Origin: Bradysia coprophila
Taxonomy: Eukaryota > Arthropoda > Insecta > Diptera > Sciaridae
Length of the DNA: 64,000 nucleotides
Direction: 5' to 3'
Assembly (NCBI RefSeq): GCF_014529535.1
Contig: NW_023503307.1
Span: 4,960,599 to 5,024,598 of the forward strand
This document shows, piece by piece, positions 62,071-64,000 of this stretch (position 1 is the first letter of the stretch; each line of letters begins with the position of its first letter). Both the position numbers and the translations under genes were made by a program. A model generated the notes under the pieces. That model was not told where the DNA came from, made no database searches, and saw only the letters and a program-made list of their open reading frames with translations.

Positions 62071-62326
62071 CAGGGCCTATTTTAGGGAAATCAAATTCCC
62101 GTCCCTAAGTCACAGTTTGTCTGTTTCTTATAAATAATAATAAATCGAAGTTCCTCCGTTGATTTTATGGCCTTTCAGTTGTATTTTGGATGTTTTTGAG
62201 CTTGAATTTATTTAAATTACATTCGGATGGCATTTAGAAAGTAGAATTCAGGAATATTCGGAAATCTTAGAGAATTCTAAGTAACATTTCAATTTTCTGT
62301 AATTTAATTCCTTAAATAAGGCTCTG
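62071..62326. mobile_element. 256-bp hAT-like MITE
   Basis: Left end CAGGGCCTATTTTAGGGAAA T and, on the reverse strand at 62326, CAGAGCCTTATTTAAGGAAT T. CAGGG/CAGAG termini are typical of hAT elements. The flanking 8-mers differ, so the duplication is lost or absent. A related end lies at 44786. Confidence 0.5.
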
Positions 62327-63410
62327 GGTACATTGTATCCCAATCAGAATAAATTCATTGTAAGAATTGCGTGTATGTAAATGTCTGATAAGCCATCGAA
62401 AATGTCAGCATATCTCTGTCTGCCACACCAATGACACACGGATGAAAACTATCATTAGAATTATTTCTCTTATTTGCAAATAAAATAAATGTGAAAAAAA
62501 AACCGGTAAAAGTATACGGAAATGTGCTTTCGGTTCGAACAAGGTTTTTACATCATTACATCCAATGCAATATAAAATTGCCAGCATTAGTGTAAAGTAG
62601 TTAGAGCAAGCTATTTAGAGGAAAAAAAAGTACCCAGTCATTGCTCAACCTACAGTTATATTTATGCAGATTCTATATAAGAGAGTGGAGAAGGAAGAAA
62701 AAAAAACTTGTAAAATCAGTTAAATGAATTCGCAAATTTATTTATTTTTTCTTGTATTTCTATGCATGATATAATAACCGGTATGATAACGTGATACGTA
62801 AAAATAGACGCATCGAAGGTCAGACTCGTCTTATTTGAATATAATCTAGGAAATCATCTCGACATGTGTAAAGAATTTGGGAATATAAGAAAATTCTGTT
62901 CCATGTTGTGATTGACTACGCAAAATAACAAATCGTAGACAGATACTATCTTCAGTGGACAAAACATACAACGATCAAAATAATCAACACGCCACAGTCC
63001 ACTGTAACTTGAACCGTTAACATTTCTTATATCAAATAAACCACGTTACGATATTCATCGGATATATGTGTTAATGTGTATATGACTGTAATTAGCATGA
63101 AAAACGTCATTGATTTATCACAAGCATTTCATGATAATTTTCCTTCCAATTATTAATTCCGAAATGGAAAAGAAACACAAAGCAAAAATGGTTATATATC
63201 TTTTTCCTATAAAATTAATTCGTTATGTAATTGTACGGTTCGGCTTACATTAAAATGTATATGGAGGAATGATGAGAAACGAGCAGGTACACTTACTATC
63301 ACGTGAAAACGAAAAAAGTTGCGTGAGTTATTTTTAATTCATAAAAGTATATAAAATAAAAATAACGATTGCTGGAGACCTTGGCATTAAGCGCAAGGTA
63401 CATCATTCTA

Positions 63411-63432
63411 TTATTATTATTATTATTATTAT
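63411..63432. repeat. (TTA)n microsatellite
   Basis: Seven or so uninterrupted copies of ATT/TTA in an otherwise plain AT-rich stretch. Confidence 0.85.
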
Positions 63433-64000
63433 GGTTATTGAGAGAGTGAGAAAAAAAAATTACATTAACAAAACTGACACAAAGTGAAAAATGGAATATT
63501 TGAATTTTTAGTAACAGATCTGTTCGATTACTACACACATTCATCAGTCTTCGTAACCCCTGTGTATACAGTACATATATACATTAAACATGAAATGCTG
63601 TAATATGGACTTTTTTATTCGATTCGATACGATGTATAGTAAAACTATATCTATGCTTACGAGTGTATAATTGCATAATTTCAAGTTTATTGTCATTCGT
63701 TTGATGGGTTATCTATAATATTGTTGAACAGATAGTTCAATGCTAAACAAAATTGACCGATTAATGTGAACATGATTATAACGAAAGCAATCAGTGGCTT
63801 TGATCTTGTACTGAAAGCAAAAATTATTGAAACAACTATGTACAACATCCACCATTACACAGAGTGTAAAGTTTTTGAATGGAAAACAGAGCAGAGCAGT
63901 TAAACACCGCACGAATTTGAGCTTAATATTTTTTTTTGTATGGGCAAAAATTGTTATAATAATAACAATTTGAGTCGTTAAATAAATTTACATTTTAAAC

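Larger units (their letters stand above)
57000..64000. other. Probable long moesin intron, no exons found
   Basis: No exon of moesin or another gene was recognised. Repeats present are listed separately: TTAA-flanked MITEs at 57174 and 58251, the long inverted repeat at 60150-61405, a hAT-like element at 62071, and a (TTA)n run at 63411-63432. Remaining sequence is AT-rich with no features I can support. Confidence 0.5.

Overview
The window looks like a piece of a dipteran (fly or midge type) nuclear genome. It is AT-rich. Its introns are mostly short with GT..AG borders, several likely transcription starts carry the arthropod TCAGT initiator, and the conserved genes (moesin, stasimon/TMEM41B, DENR, mRpL15, mitochondrial thioredoxin) read as close insect homologues. 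A gustatory receptor and a DUF4773-type cysteine-rich protein also point to an insect. A nematoceran such as a fungus gnat is possible, but that is a guess and not something the sequence proves.

Layout. 1-11.5 kb is non-coding, probably the large first intron of a minus-strand gene whose promoter (initiator plus DPE) and signal-peptide exon lie at 12.24-11.50 kb. 12.3-21.8 kb is gene-poor and carries DNA transposon remnants, including a TA-flanked 0.9-kb element. A five-exon gustatory receptor occupies 21.89-23.85 kb. From 25.9 to 36.2 kb lies a compact housekeeping block: TMEM41B (minus), DENR (plus), CRCP/RPC9 (minus, convergent with DENR), a DUF4773 gene (minus, 5' part not found) and mitochondrial thioredoxin (minus). 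A tRNA-Cys (minus) is at 37.75-37.82 kb and an unassigned 137-residue helical protein gene (minus) at 39.5-40.27 kb. 40.7-43.8 kb is crowded with fold-back and hairpin elements and a transposon-like gene remnant. mRpL15 (minus) and CHCHD7 (plus) are head to head at 45.0-47.4 kb. 47.4-52.3 kb is a graveyard of tandem repeats, MITEs and retroelement fragments. Moesin (minus) fills 54.9-57.0 kb; its 5' exons lie beyond the right edge, so 57-64 kb is probably its intron, holding TTAA-flanked MITEs and a 1.2-kb long inverted repeat.

The host genes act in separate basic processes: translation re-initiation (DENR), RNA polymerase III (CRCP), mitochondrial translation and redox (mRpL15, Trx2, CHCHD7), ER lipid scrambling (TMEM41B), cortex-membrane linkage (moesin) and chemosensation (GR). 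They show no shared pathway.

The most unusual content is structural: a start codon of DENR split by an intron, a nearly wholly palindromic hAT-type element built from TTCGGGT-like repeats with a perfect 8-bp target duplication, a recurring GATGTGT...ACACATC hairpin shared by otherwise different elements, a minisatellite of 18-bp palindromes with compensatory changes inside a moesin intron, and two long inverted repeats that could give hairpin RNA. No CRISPR array, prokaryotic operon or obviously novel gene system was seen.
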